Assembly: GCA_039931615.1 (NCBI GenBank) | Contig: JBDTRR010000023.1 | Coordinates: forward strand, 11,851 to 75,850 | Direction: 5' to 3' | DNA from: JAHFUI01 sp039931615 | GTDB taxonomy: Bacteria; Acidobacteriota; Vicinamibacteria; Vicinamibacterales; CAVVIG01 | Length of the DNA stretch: 64,000 nt | Shown here: piece after piece, positions 44,036 through 55,962 of the stretch | How the letters are laid out: every line of letters begins with the position of its first letter | Position numbering within the stretch: position 1 is the stretch's first letter | Notes under the pieces: generated by a model | Told to the model about the DNA's origin: nothing | Database searches by the model: none | What the model saw: the letters and a program-made list of their open reading frames with translations, nothing else | Translations under genes and position numbers: made by a program

Positions 44036-44596
44036 ATGCAGCCATCCGACAGCATCCTCTTTAGTGGCGGCGCGCCGGGCGCGGAGGCCGAGTTCGGCGC
44101 CTGCGCGGAGCGGCACGGCATCGAAGAGGTCAATTTCACGTTCGACGGCCACAAGATCCAACGGCACCGCGGCGTGCGGGTGCTCAACCACGAAGAGTTG
44201 CAGGCCGGTGACGTCAGCCTGGAGTACGTGTCCCGACTCATGCATCGCCGTTACACGGACAGTCCAACGATTCGCAAGGTGCTGCAGACGCTCTGGTACC
44301 AGGTCAACCACGGCCAGGAGATTTACGTCGTCGGTACGATTCTCGAGGATGGCACGGTCCGAGGCGGCACGGGCTGGGGCGCCGAGTTCGCCAAACTGTG
44401 CAACAAGCCGCTGCACGTCTTCGATCAGGACCGTGATGGCTGGTTTCATTGGAGCGGCACGGAGTGGACGGAGCTCGGCCAGTCCGCCCTGCCGACGATT
44501 ACCCATCCGCACTTCACGGGAACCGGAACCCGAACCATCCGCGACAGCGGCCGGCGCGCCATCGAAGCGCTCGTCACCCGATCGTTTGGAGCCTGA
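44036..44596 (+). CDS. SLOG (LOG/YpsA-like) Rossmann-fold protein
   Basis: The 186-residue protein has a nucleotide-binding-like start ILFSGGAPGAEAEFGACAERHG and a second glycine/acid patch GGTGWGAEFAKLCNKPLHVFDQ, the two conserved features of the SLOG superfamily (LOG, DprA and YpsA relatives) which bind nucleotide-derived ligands. The middle (VLNHEELQAGDVSLEYVSRLMHRRY) is helical. ATG 44015, 44021 and 44036 are all possible starts; 44036 begins the domain. It partly overlaps the next gene's coding region. Confidence 0.65.
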   Translation: MQPSDSILFSGGAPGAEAEFGACAERHGIEEVNFTFDGHKIQRHRGVRVLNHEELQAGDVSLEYVSRLMHRRYTDSPTIRKVLQTLWYQVNHGQEIYVVGTILEDGTVRGGTGWGAEFAKLCNKPLHVFDQDRDGWFHWSGTEWTELGQSALPTITHPHFTGTGTRTIRDSGRRAIEALVTRSFGA

Positions 44597-45879
44597 CCGT
44601 CTCCACCGCAGACGTCGTCATCGTCGGCGCCGGTGCTGCCGGGATGGCGGCCGCCGTCTTCATCCGGCGCGCCAATCCGGCGCGGTCGGTGCTGCTGCTC
44701 GACGGTGCCAGGAAGCCGGGCGCGAAAATCCTCGTCAGTGGCGGCAGCCGCTGCAACGTCACCAACCGGGTGGTGTCTGAGCGCGACTTCTGGGGCGGGC
44801 GCCCGACGCTGATCAGGCGCGTCTTGCGAACGTTTACCGCCGACGACACCATCCGCTTCTTCCAACTCCTCGGCGTTCCGCTGCACGAGGAGGCCGGCGG
44901 CAAGCTCTTCCCCGACACCAACCGGTCGCGCGACGTACTGGCCGCCTTGCTGCGCGGCGTCGATGGCGCCGGCGTCGGGTTGCTGGCCGATCACCGCGTG
45001 CTCGACGTCAGCGCGGCCGGTCACCCGATGGCGGCACTCGATCAAAGCGGCCGCTTCACGGTCGTCACCGGGCGGGGGACGATCGGCTGCCGCTACCTCG
45101 TGCTCGCCACCGGCGGCGAATCGCTGCCGAAAAGCGGCAGCGACGGCGCCGGCTTACGGTTCGCCCGACGCCTGGGCCACTCAATCGTGCCGACGACGCC
45201 GGCGCTGGTCCCGCTGCTGCTGGACGACGCTGATGGCGCCTCGATCCACCGCCGGCTGTCCGGCGTCTCCCACACGGTGGCGCTGCACCTCTGGACTGAC
45301 GGCCGGATCGCCGTCCGGCAGCACGGATCGCTCCTGTGGACGCATTTCGGCATCAGCGGGCCGGTCGCTCTGGACATGTCGCGCCACTGGCTGCGGGCGC
45401 AGGCCGACGGCCGCACGCCCCGCTTGACGGCGAGCCTGTCGCCCTCCCAATCGTTCGACCAGCTCGACGCACACTGGACGTCGGCGGCAGCGACGCGGCC
45501 GAAGACATCCCTGCTGATCGCGCTTTCAGCTCACGTTCCCGGATCGGTCGCCGCCGCGCTGCTCACCCGGCTGCAGATCGACCCGGCTGGTGAACTGGCG
45601 CATCTCACGCGCAGCGACCGCCGCCGCCTGGTGCAGGCCCTCGTGGCGTGGCCGCTGCCTGTCACCGGCTGTCGCGGCTACAGCCACGCCGAAGCGACCG
45701 CCGGCGGCGTGACGCTCGACGAGATCAATCCGGCGACGATGGAGTCGCGGCGGTGCCCGGGACTCTACCTGGTCGGCGAAATGCTGGACGTGGACGGCCG
45801 CATCGGCGGATTCAATTTCCAGTGGGCGTGGTCGAGCGCATTCGTCGCCGCGCAGGCGATCGGCCGCCGGCCCAACTGA
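44593..45879 (+). CDS. BaiN/HI0933-like FAD-dependent flavoprotein
   Basis: The roughly 428-residue protein has the FAD-binding VIVGAGAAGMAAAVF, the family motif GAKILVSGGSRCNVTN, ATGGESLPKSGSDG and the C-terminal PGLYLVGEMLDVDGRIGGFNFQWAWSSG-like segment, all characteristic of the HI0933/BaiN (YhiN) group. Members are flavin reductases of uncertain natural substrate. The start is problematic: the first codon near the domain in this frame that could initiate is CTG 44593, overlapping the TGA of the SLOG gene. The next ATG, GTG or TTG lies more than 100 bp upstream. Confidence 0.8.
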   Translation: MTVSTADVVIVGAGAAGMAAAVFIRRANPARSVLLLDGARKPGAKILVSGGSRCNVTNRVVSERDFWGGRPTLIRRVLRTFTADDTIRFFQLLGVPLHEEAGGKLFPDTNRSRDVLAALLRGVDGAGVGLLADHRVLDVSAAGHPMAALDQSGRFTVVTGRGTIGCRYLVLATGGESLPKSGSDGAGLRFARRLGHSIVPTTPALVPLLLDDADGASIHRRLSGVSHTVALHLWTDGRIAVRQHGSLLWTHFGISGPVALDMSRHWLRAQADGRTPRLTASLSPSQSFDQLDAHWTSAAATRPKTSLLIALSAHVPGSVAAALLTRLQIDPAGELAHLTRSDRRRLVQALVAWPLPVTGCRGYSHAEATAGGVTLDEINPATMESRRCPGLYLVGEMLDVDGRIGGFNFQWAWSSAFVAAQAIGRRPN

Positions 45880-45948
45880 GACGCGGCTCATGCGCCTTCG
45901 GGGCGGCGGCCGGCTTGCGAATGGCGCTGGTTGTGCGTAGGCTCTGGT

Positions 45949-47712
45949 GTGCTCCGCGTACTCGACTCCGCGTCCGAGGTCCTCGTCGCGCAGGCGCGCG
46001 ACCTCCTGTCGACGCTGCGCGATGCCTTGACCGAGTACGGCGCAACCGGTCAGGACCGCGCCGCCCTGGCCGCGTCGATGCGCCAGCTCGACGAGCTGTT
46101 CCTGCTGGTGATTGTCGGGGAGTTCAACGCCGGGAAGAGTGCGTTCATCAACGCCCTGCTGGGACAACCGGTGCTGCTGGAGGGCGTGACGCCGACCACC
46201 GCCCAGATCCAGGTGGTGAAATACGGTGACGTTCCGGGCCGGTCAACTGATGCGCACGGCCTGCTGGTGGTGACGGCGCCGGTCGACCTGCTGCGCGACG
46301 TGCACATCGTCGACACGCCGGGGACCAACGCCATCGTCCGCGAGCACGAACGGCTGACAACCGATTTCGTTCCGCGATCCGATCTCGTTTTGTTCGTCAC
46401 TTCGGCGGATCGGCCGTTTGCCGAGAGCGAGCGCGTGTTCCTGACCGCCATCCGCGACTGGGGCAAGAAGATCGTCGTCGTCCTCAACAAGATCGATATC
46501 CTGAGAACGCCGGCCGAGCTCGACCAGGTGCTGACATTCGTCAGCCAGGCCGGCCGGGACCTGCTCGGCGTCGAGCCCGACGTGCTGCCGGTCAGTGCGC
46601 GGCTCGCGCAGCTCGGCAAGCAGGGTGACACATCGTCGTGGGCGGCCAGCCGTTTCGAGACCTTCGAACAGTACTTGCGGCAGACGCTCGATGGACGCAA
46701 CCAGTTTCGGTTGAAGCTGGCCAATCCGCTCGGGGTCGGTCTGGCGCTCGCCAACCGCTTCGCGACGATTGTCGGGGAACGCCTGGTCCTGATGCAGGAG
46801 GACCGGCAGCTGATCGCCGACATCGATCGGCAGCGCGCGGTGTATCGGGAGGACATGGGGCGCGGCTTCGCGCTCCGGATGGGCGCCGTCGAGAACGTGC
46901 TGGCCGGCATGGAGGCGCGCGGGCATCACTTTTTCGAGGAGACGCTGCGCCTCGGCCGCGTCGTCGATCTGCTGAATCGCGCGCGGGTGCAGAAGGAATT
47001 CCAGGACAAGGTCGTCGCCGACGCACCGGCGCAGATCGAGCGGCGCGTTACCGAGCTGATCGACTGGCTGGTCGACCAGGATTTCCGCCACTGGCAGGCG
47101 GTCACGCGGCTGCTGGCCGATCGACAGCGGCAGCACGCCCCCCGCGTGCTCGGGGCCCCCGAGGTGGGCAGCTTTCACGACGACCGCGCCCGCCTGATGG
47201 ACTCGGTCGGCCGCGAGGCGCAGCGGGTGGTCGACGGCTACGACCAGCGGCACGAAGCCGGGATCATTGCCGATCAGGCGCGGGTGGCCGTGGCCGCCGC
47301 CGCGGCCGCCGGCGGCGCCGCGGTCGGCCTCGGCACCCTGGTCACGATCGCGGCATCGACGGTGGCCGCCGATGTCACGGGTATCCTGCTGGCCAGCGTG
47401 GTGATGAGCCTCGGCTTCCTGATCATCCCGGCCCGCCGGCGGCGGGCGAAGGCGGCGCTGCAAGAGAAAGTGACGGCGCTCCGCGCCCGGCTGGCGGCCG
47501 CGTTGCTGAAGGAGTTCGCCAACGCCCAGGAGCAGGGCGCGCTCCGGCTGGCCGATGCCATCGCTCCCTATGCGCGATTCGTGCGCGCCGAAGAGCAGCG
47601 CTGGAGCGACGCGCAGACGGTACTCGCCACGCTGCGGGAGCGCACCGGCGGCCTGCTGGCCGAGCTGGCCCGGCCGGGCGCCGCCGGCTCACACCAACCC
47701 GGACCGACCTGA
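45949..47712 (+). CDS. Bacterial dynamin-like GTPase
   Basis: This 587-residue GTPase has P-loop GEFNAGKSAF, switch I threonine region GVTPTTAQIQ, DTPGTNA (G3) and NKIDIL (G4). Long helical segments follow. A hydrophobic hairpin at about 445-490 (AVGLGTLVTIAASTVAAD, GILLASVVMSLGFLIIP) resembles the membrane-inserting paddle of bacterial dynamin-like proteins. It probably remodels or guards the cytoplasmic membrane. GTG 45949 is the preferred start. It stands alone, with no second paired dynamin gene, unlike many BDLP loci. Confidence 0.85.
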   Translation: MLRVLDSASEVLVAQARDLLSTLRDALTEYGATGQDRAALAASMRQLDELFLLVIVGEFNAGKSAFINALLGQPVLLEGVTPTTAQIQVVKYGDVPGRSTDAHGLLVVTAPVDLLRDVHIVDTPGTNAIVREHERLTTDFVPRSDLVLFVTSADRPFAESERVFLTAIRDWGKKIVVVLNKIDILRTPAELDQVLTFVSQAGRDLLGVEPDVLPVSARLAQLGKQGDTSSWAASRFETFEQYLRQTLDGRNQFRLKLANPLGVGLALANRFATIVGERLVLMQEDRQLIADIDRQRAVYREDMGRGFALRMGAVENVLAGMEARGHHFFEETLRLGRVVDLLNRARVQKEFQDKVVADAPAQIERRVTELIDWLVDQDFRHWQAVTRLLADRQRQHAPRVLGAPEVGSFHDDRARLMDSVGREAQRVVDGYDQRHEAGIIADQARVAVAAAAAAGGAAVGLGTLVTIAASTVAADVTGILLASVVMSLGFLIIPARRRRAKAALQEKVTALRARLAAALLKEFANAQEQGALRLADAIAPYARFVRAEEQRWSDAQTVLATLRERTGGLLAELARPGAAGSHQPGPT

Positions 47713-47788
47713 TCGGCGACTCGCGATCGCGGCCGGCTCGGCTCGCCACCGATGAGTTGAACTTGAACAGCCGGTCAACTAATTTAAA

Positions 47789-48457
47789 GTGGTGACCATC
47801 GCCGCGCCCACCACAGCCGGCCGCTCCGCGAGCCGCCGATCGCGCCGGCGCCGCCGGACCCAGCCAACGACGACGACCCGAATCGACATCCTGAAGAGCG
47901 CCGCGGTGGCGTTTCGCAAGCTCGGCTACCATGGCGCGACCGTCGAACAGATCGCCAGCGCCCTGCACATGAAGAAGGGGAACCTCTACTATTACTTTCG
48001 CAGCAAGGAAGCGATCCTGTTCGCCTGCCACCAGTACTCGCTCGATTGCGTGATCGAGCTGCTGGAGGAGATCGACCGGAGCGACGCCCCATCCGACGAC
48101 AAGCTGCGCCGCCTGATCACCGCCTTCGTCCACACCATTCTCGACGAACTGCATGGCACAGCGCTGTTCCTCAACCTCGAGGCGCTGTCGCCCGCCCATC
48201 TCCGGACGGTGATCGCACGGCGGGATCGCTTCGATCACGGATTGCGGCGAATCATCGCCGCCGGGGTCGATACCGGCGCGTTCGGGCCGCGCGATCCGAA
48301 GCTGACGTCGTTTGCGATTCTCGGCGCCGTCAACTGGATTCCACGCTGGTTCAAGCCCGACGGCCTGCTGACCTCGCAGGAGATCGCCGACCGGTTCGCC
48401 GACTTCCTGATCGCCGGCCTGAGCGGATCACCAGACACTACCGGCCCGCGGGCGTGA
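47789..48457 (+). CDS. TetR-family transcriptional regulator
   Basis: The 222-residue regulator has an unusually Arg/Thr-rich N-terminal arm (SRRSRRRRRTQPTTTTR), then a TetR helix-turn-helix (DILKSAAVAFRKLGYHGATVEQIASALHMKKGNLYYYF) and a C-terminal ligand-binding domain resembling KstR2/FadR-type regulators. It could sense a fatty acyl-CoA or similar ligand. It starts with tandem GTG codons at 47789/47792, just after an AT-rich stretch. A TTGAAC direct repeat at 47757-47768 and GTTGA/TCAAC ends may be its own operator. Confidence 0.85.
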   Translation: MVTIAAPTTAGRSASRRSRRRRRTQPTTTTRIDILKSAAVAFRKLGYHGATVEQIASALHMKKGNLYYYFRSKEAILFACHQYSLDCVIELLEEIDRSDAPSDDKLRRLITAFVHTILDELHGTALFLNLEALSPAHLRTVIARRDRFDHGLRRIIAAGVDTGAFGPRDPKLTSFAILGAVNWIPRWFKPDGLLTSQEIADRFADFLIAGLSGSPDTTGPRA

Positions 48458-48515
48458 CCATCCCCGACACCTCGCTGCGACGGCGAACCTGAAGGATCTG
48501 ACGGGCAGGGTTGTC

Positions 48516-48539
48516 GGGGACGCCTTTCAAGGCGTCCCC
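48516..48539. repeat. 24-bp near-perfect palindrome between TetR and lipoyl synthase genes
   Basis: GGGGACGCCTT-TC-AAGGCGTCCCC has 11-bp exact arms and a 2-nt centre. There is no T-tract. It could be a transcript end for the TetR gene or a member of a dispersed palindrome class. Confidence 0.6.
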
Positions 48540-48577
48540 AGACCGGGACGGTCGACGTGCTACGATCGTCAGTCCCC

Positions 48578-49483
48578 ATGGCTACGATCGTTCCGCTGAC
48601 TGTCGTCAAACCCCGCGAGCCGAAGCCGGACTGGCTGAAGGTCCGCGCGCCCGGGTCGCCGAGCTATCTGCGCCTCAAGGGGCTGATGCAGGACCTCAAC
48701 CTCCATACGGTCTGCGAGGAAGCGCGCTGTCCCAACATCGGCGAGTGCTGGAACCACGGCACGGCGACCTTCATGATCCTCGGCGACGTCTGCACCCGCG
48801 CCTGCTCGTACTGCGCGGTCGCACACGGCCGGCCGGGTGCGGTCGACGCCGCTGAACCGGAGCGGGTCGCCCACGCCATCCGGACCCTCGGCCTCAACTA
48901 CGTCGTCATCACCTCGGTCGACCGCGACGACCTGCCCGACGGCGGCGCCTCGATCTTCGCCGAAACGATTCGCCGGACCCGCGCCGGCCTGACCGCGTGC
49001 CGGATCGAAGTGCTGATACCTGATTTCCAGGGCCGCGAAGCGCCGCTGCACGCGGTACTCGATGCCGGCCCCGACGTGTTGAATCACAACACGGAGACCG
49101 TGCCGCGGCTCTACCGGATGGCCCGCTCCGGCGGCCGCTACGCCCGGACGCTGGAGCTGCTCGACCGATCACGCCGCTACGCGCCGAACATCCCGACCAA
49201 GACCGGCGTCATGGTCGGCCTGGGCGAGACGCACGACGAGCTGGTCGACACCTTCGCCGATCTCCGACGCGTCGGGTGCGGCATCCTGACCATCGGCCAG
49301 TACCTCCGGCCGTCCAGCGGTCACGCGGCGATGGTCCGCTACTACCATCCCGACGAGTTTCGCGCGCTCAAGCAGATCGCGCTGGAACTGGGATTCGTCC
49401 ACGTCGAATCCGGTCCGCTCGTCCGCAGCTCCTATCATGCCCACGAAACTGCGGACGCCTACCAGGCGGCAGCGCGCTCCTGA
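48578..49483 (+). CDS. lipA: Lipoyl synthase
   Basis: The 301-residue radical SAM enzyme inserts two sulfur atoms into protein-bound octanoyl chains. The auxiliary-cluster motif CEEARCPNIGEC and the radical SAM motif CTRACSYC are both intact. ITSVDRDDLPDGG, VLIPDFQG, FNHNTETV-like LNHNTETVPRLY and the C-terminal RSSYHA are family hallmarks. ATG 48578 begins the usual sequence. The substrate is the E2 subunit encoded downstream on the other strand at 51508-53118. No lipB is present in the window. Confidence 0.96.
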   Translation: MATIVPLTVVKPREPKPDWLKVRAPGSPSYLRLKGLMQDLNLHTVCEEARCPNIGECWNHGTATFMILGDVCTRACSYCAVAHGRPGAVDAAEPERVAHAIRTLGLNYVVITSVDRDDLPDGGASIFAETIRRTRAGLTACRIEVLIPDFQGREAPLHAVLDAGPDVLNHNTETVPRLYRMARSGGRYARTLELLDRSRRYAPNIPTKTGVMVGLGETHDELVDTFADLRRVGCGILTIGQYLRPSSGHAAMVRYYHPDEFRALKQIALELGFVHVESGPLVRSSYHAHETADAYQAAARS

Positions 49484-49708
49484 TTAAAGCAACATAAACG
49501 CGCCCTTCGCCACCGAAGTCGACAGATTTGTCGATATCCCCTCATTCAGGCAGGTTGCGGGCGCGACTCGCCAGTAACGGCTCGAACTTTTCTGTAAAGC
49601 GCCACGCCAAAACTGTCGCACCTGCCAGCCGCCGTGGACCCCCTGAGACACCGGCAGCGAAAAATGCTCAGGATTTCCGTCCGATTGACCTCGCGGCCAG
49701 ACCGCGCG

Positions 49709-49725
49709 CTGGCCTGCCTCTTGCT
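49709..49725 (+). promoter_or_regulatory. Candidate sigma-54 promoter of the 64-residue protein gene
   Basis: CTGGCCTGCCTCTTGCT fits CTGGC (-24) and TTGCT (-12) with 10 bp between GG and GC. Transcription would start near 49736, 41 bp before the ATG. An inverted repeat TCGACA-GATT-TGTCGA lies far upstream at about 49520. The regulator is unknown. Confidence 0.45.
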
Positions 49726-49776
49726 ATGAGGCGTTCGCGGCGGCGTGGTCATCGCCGCAGTCGAGAAAGAGGCAAT

Positions 49777-49971
49777 ATGGAATTCGAAGCCGTTCTTCGT
49801 CGCGTCCGTTCCGAGTTCGTGGAGATGCCGGGCCTGCGGGTGACGCCAGCGCAGGCGACCCGCTTGTGGGGCCTCGAAGGCGACGCCTGTCAGAAGGTGA
49901 TCAAGGCGCTGATCGATGCGTCGTTCCTGCGCTGGACACCGGCTGGAGCCGTGACACGGGCTGAATCCTGA
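49777..49971 (+). CDS. 64-residue protein, possible winged-helix
   Basis: MEFEAVLRRVRSEFVEMPGL is followed by RVTPAQATRLWGLEGDACQ and KVIKALIDASFLRWTP. The order helix, helix-turn-helix-like, helix, hairpin resembles a minimal winged-helix DNA-binding domain. GAAAGAGG precedes the ATG at a good distance and a sigma-54-like promoter lies further upstream. It is not a known family to me, but its composition and signals support a real gene. Confidence 0.6.
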   Translation: MEFEAVLRRVRSEFVEMPGLRVTPAQATRLWGLEGDACQKVIKALIDASFLRWTPAGAVTRAES

Positions 49972-50062
49972 GGGAGGTCCGGAGCGTCGTCCCCGCCGCA
50001 CCGGGCTGAAGTGGCGGCGACGCTCCGTTCGTCCGCCGCTTCTCTCTGCGCGTGGCCGACCG

Positions 50063-51511
50063 TCAGCTCTTCGCTTCGGACTTCTTCCTGATCGGCCGAT
50101 AAACGTGGGTCGCCTGGCCGTAGAAGACCTCGGCCGACTCCATCACGGTTTCCGTGAGCGTGGGGTGCGGGTGGATGGTCAGCTTCATGTCGGCCGCGGT
50201 GGCGCCCATTTCGATCGCCAGGGTCCCTTCCGCGATCAGCTCGCCGGCGCCGGCGCCGACGATGCCGACCCCGAGCACCCGGCCGGTGTCCGGATCGAGA
50301 ACCAGCTTGGTCAGACCGTCCAGCCGATCGATTGAGATGGCCCGGCCCGACGCGGCCCACGGAAACCTGGCGATCGCGACGTGCCGCTGTTCCTTCGCCG
50401 CCTGCGTCTCGGTGAGACCGCACCAGGCGATCTCGGGATCGGTGAAGACGACTGCCGGAATCGCCAGCGGTTCAAAGGCGACGTTCTCGCCGACGATCAC
50501 CTCCACCGCGGTCCGTCCTTCGTGCGACGCCTTGTGCGCCAGCATCGGCTCGCCGACGACGTCGCCGATCGCGAAGATCGACGGCTCCTCCGTCCGGCGC
50601 TGCCCGTCGACGAGGATGAAGCCGCGGCGATCGACCGTGACGGCGGTGCGATCGAGACCGGGAATATCCGAATTGGGCCGCCGGCCGACGGCCACCAGCA
50701 CGTTGTCGAACAGCTGATCAGGCTCCGTCACGCCGGCCCCTTCGAGCGTGACGCGAATCCCGTCCGGCCCGGCGGTCATCCGTGCGACCTTGGTGTCGAG
50801 CAGCACGGCCTTCACGGTCTGGCCGATCCGCCTGGCCAGGACGTCGACGAGATCGCGGTCGGCGCCAGGCAGCAGACCGGACGTCATTTCGACGATGGTC
50901 ACCTCGCTGCCGAGCGTGGCGTAGACGCTGCCCAGCTCCAGGCCGATGTAGCCGCCCCCGACCACCAGCAGCCGGTTCGGCACGCGCGGCAGATCGAGCG
51001 CCGCCGTCGAATCCCAGACCCGGTCACTGTCGATCGACAGCCCGGGCACGCTAACTGGCCGCGAGCCGGTGGCCAGGATTGCGTGATCGAAGCGCACCGT
51101 CTCGGTCGCGCCGTCGGCCAGGGCGACACTCAGGTTGTGCGGGTCGACAATCTCGGCCAGGCCCTTCAGATAGCGCACCTTGCGATGCTTGACGAGCTGC
51201 CCGGTCCCGCCGGTCAGCCGTCCGACCACCGAGTTCTTGAAGGCGCGCAGCTTGTCGAGATTGATCGTCGGCTCGCCGAAGTCGACGCCCCACGCCGCGG
51301 CGTGGCGCGACTCGGCAACCACCTTGGCGACATGCAGCAGCGCCTTGGATGGGATGCAGCCGCGGTAGACGCACACGCCGCCCGGGTTGTCCTCCGGATC
51401 GATCAGGACGACCTGCAGGCCGAGATCCGCCGCCAGGAACGCCGCGGCGTATCCACCGGGGCCGCCGCCGACGACTGCGAGTTGCGTCGCGATTGAGGGG
51501 GTGAGACTCAT
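50063..51511 (-). CDS. lpdA: Dihydrolipoyl dehydrogenase (E3)
   Basis: The 482-residue flavoprotein reoxidises dihydrolipoamide of the E2 subunit with NAD. It shows FAD site VVGGGPGGYAAAF, redox disulfide GGVCVYRGCIPSKALL, NAD site VVGGGYIGLELGS, AIGDV and the catalytic HPHPTLTETVMESAE. Its ATG overlaps the E2 stop codon (ATGA), so it is translationally coupled and is the third gene of the pyruvate dehydrogenase operon. Confidence 0.96.
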   Translation of the reverse strand: MSLTPSIATQLAVVGGGPGGYAAAFLAADLGLQVVLIDPEDNPGGVCVYRGCIPSKALLHVAKVVAESRHAAAWGVDFGEPTINLDKLRAFKNSVVGRLTGGTGQLVKHRKVRYLKGLAEIVDPHNLSVALADGATETVRFDHAILATGSRPVSVPGLSIDSDRVWDSTAALDLPRVPNRLLVVGGGYIGLELGSVYATLGSEVTIVEMTSGLLPGADRDLVDVLARRIGQTVKAVLLDTKVARMTAGPDGIRVTLEGAGVTEPDQLFDNVLVAVGRRPNSDIPGLDRTAVTVDRRGFILVDGQRRTEEPSIFAIGDVVGEPMLAHKASHEGRTAVEVIVGENVAFEPLAIPAVVFTDPEIAWCGLTETQAAKEQRHVAIARFPWAASGRAISIDRLDGLTKLVLDPDTGRVLGVGIVGAGAGELIAEGTLAIEMGATAADMKLTIHPHPTLTETVMESAEVFYGQATHVYRPIRKKSEAKS

Positions 51512-53118
51512 CCGTGCAACAACAAAAGAAAGGGTTGCTCCAGCGCTTCGATGATCCAGCGGAGGAAACGGATGCCGTCGGCGCCGTCCACGACCCGGTG
51601 ATCATAGGACAGCGACAGCGGCAGCATCAGGCGCGGCACGAATTGCGTTCCCTGGTAGACCGGCTCCATCCGGGCGCGCGAGATGCCGAGCACTCCGACT
51701 TCGGGGGTGTTGACGATCGGAGTGAACGCGGTGCCGCCGATGCCGCCAAGGTTCGAGATGCTGAAGCAGCCGCCCTGCATCTCGTCGAGGCCGAGCTTCC
51801 GATTGCGCGCCTTCTCGGACAGCTGCGACAGCTCGACGGCGAGCTGAATGATGCTCTTGGTGTCGGCATCGCGGATCACCGGCACCAGCAGGCCGCGGTC
51901 GGTATCGACGGCGACGCCGATGTGGACGTACTGCTTCTGGATGATCTCTTCCGCCGCCATGTCGATCGAGACGTTGAACTGCGGGAACGCCCGCAATGCT
52001 GCGGCGACCACTTTCACGGCAATCGCCGTGAACGTCAAATTGCCGCCGGCCGCCTCCACCTGCTTCGCGTAGTGCTTGCGCAGCTCTTCGATTGCCGTCA
52101 CGTCCGCCAGGTCGTGCTGCGTGACGTGTGGAATGGTGGTCCAGGCGGCGGTCAGGTGCTGCGCGGTCTTGCGGCGCACGCCGCGCATCGGCACCCGCTC
52201 GACGCCGCCCCATCGGCTGAAGTCGGGCAGCGGCGCCGCGCCGGACACGCCTGTCGCCGCCGCGCCGACGAGGCGATTGACGTGCGTCTTGACGTCTTCC
52301 TCCGAGATGCGTCCGCCGCCGCCGGTGCCGGGAACGTCGTGGATGTCGATGCCGAGTTCCCGCGCCATCCGGCGAACCGACGGGGCGGCCGGGGCGGGCG
52401 GGACTTCCGGCCCGGCTGGCGCGTCCGCCGCGGGACGGCTGCCGCGGCTGATGTCGACGACCTTGTCGGCTCCGGTCGCCCCACTCCTCGCCCGCGGTGA
52501 TGCGGCGGGGGCGTCGTCCGCGTCGTCCGGTTCCTGCGGCGTGGCCTTCTTGGCAGAGTCCGATTTGCGGCGCGCTCCGGCGCCAGCACTGGCCGATGCG
52601 CGCTTCGCATCGACCGGGGGCTGGGACGCCTCGTCCTCCGGCGCCTCTTCGTCGTCCGGATCGGAGCGGCCTGACTCGGACGCGCTCTCGGCCCCGCCGG
52701 CCGGGTCATCCGTGCCCGGCGGTGCGATCGTCTCCGTCTTCTTGGCGGGTTTCCGATCGGACTTGGCTGCCGCTCGATCCGCCTTCGCGGTTGGCGCGGA
52801 CCTGGGGGCAGGTGCCGACTCGCTTCGCTCGGGCTGGTCCTGGTCCGGCTCGTCGGCATCCTTCGAACCGGCGCTCTCGTCGGCGTCCTCGAGGGTGAGA
52901 ATGGTCTGGCCGACCTTCACTTTGTCGCCGGCGCTGACCTTGATCTCCTTGACCTTGCCGGCAACCGACGACGGCACTTCGATCGTCGCCTTGTCGGTTT
53001 CGAGCTCGAGAACCGGCTGTTCTTTCGCCAACGTGTCGCCCGGCTTGACCATGACGCGCAGGACGTCGCCGGACTCAATCTGTTCGCCCAGTTCGGGCAG
53101 CTTGAACTCAGTAGCCAC
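51508..53118 (-). CDS. aceF: Pyruvate dehydrogenase E2, dihydrolipoyl acetyltransferase
   Basis: The 536-residue protein has one N-terminal lipoyl domain with the lipoylation site ELETDKATIEVPS. An exceptionally long charged linker of about 150 residues follows (Asp/Glu/Ala/Lys/Pro-rich, about 80-235), then a peripheral-subunit-binding domain (SVRRMARELGIDIHDVPGTG) and the catalytic domain ending with SLSYDHRVVDGADGIRFL. GTG 53118, with AAAGG upstream, is the preferred start. It transfers acetyl groups to CoA. The lipoyl group is supplied by LipA at 48578. Confidence 0.95.
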   Translation of the reverse strand: MATEFKLPELGEQIESGDVLRVMVKPGDTLAKEQPVLELETDKATIEVPSSVAGKVKEIKVSAGDKVKVGQTILTLEDADESAGSKDADEPDQDQPERSESAPAPRSAPTAKADRAAAKSDRKPAKKTETIAPPGTDDPAGGAESASESGRSDPDDEEAPEDEASQPPVDAKRASASAGAGARRKSDSAKKATPQEPDDADDAPAASPRARSGATGADKVVDISRGSRPAADAPAGPEVPPAPAAPSVRRMARELGIDIHDVPGTGGGGRISEEDVKTHVNRLVGAAATGVSGAAPLPDFSRWGGVERVPMRGVRRKTAQHLTAAWTTIPHVTQHDLADVTAIEELRKHYAKQVEAAGGNLTFTAIAVKVVAAALRAFPQFNVSIDMAAEEIIQKQYVHIGVAVDTDRGLLVPVIRDADTKSIIQLAVELSQLSEKARNRKLGLDEMQGGCFSISNLGGIGGTAFTPIVNTPEVGVLGISRARMEPVYQGTQFVPRLMLPLSLSYDHRVVDGADGIRFLRWIIEALEQPFLLLLHG

Positions 53119-53229
53119 GGCAGAAGAACCTTTCACGGCCCGGGACGCTGGCCCCGCACGCCCACACGCGGTGCGGACCTGCAGCGCCGGCCCGGCGCCC
53201 CGGGTGGTTGCCCGGAGGATTGATAGTGG

Positions 53230-55962
<2,733 letters not shown>

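Noticed and set aside
47756..47779. Firm TetR operator upstream of the regulator gene
   Set aside because: GTTGA/TCAAC arms are only 5 bp with a long centre; mentioned within the regulator entry but too weak to list as a site.
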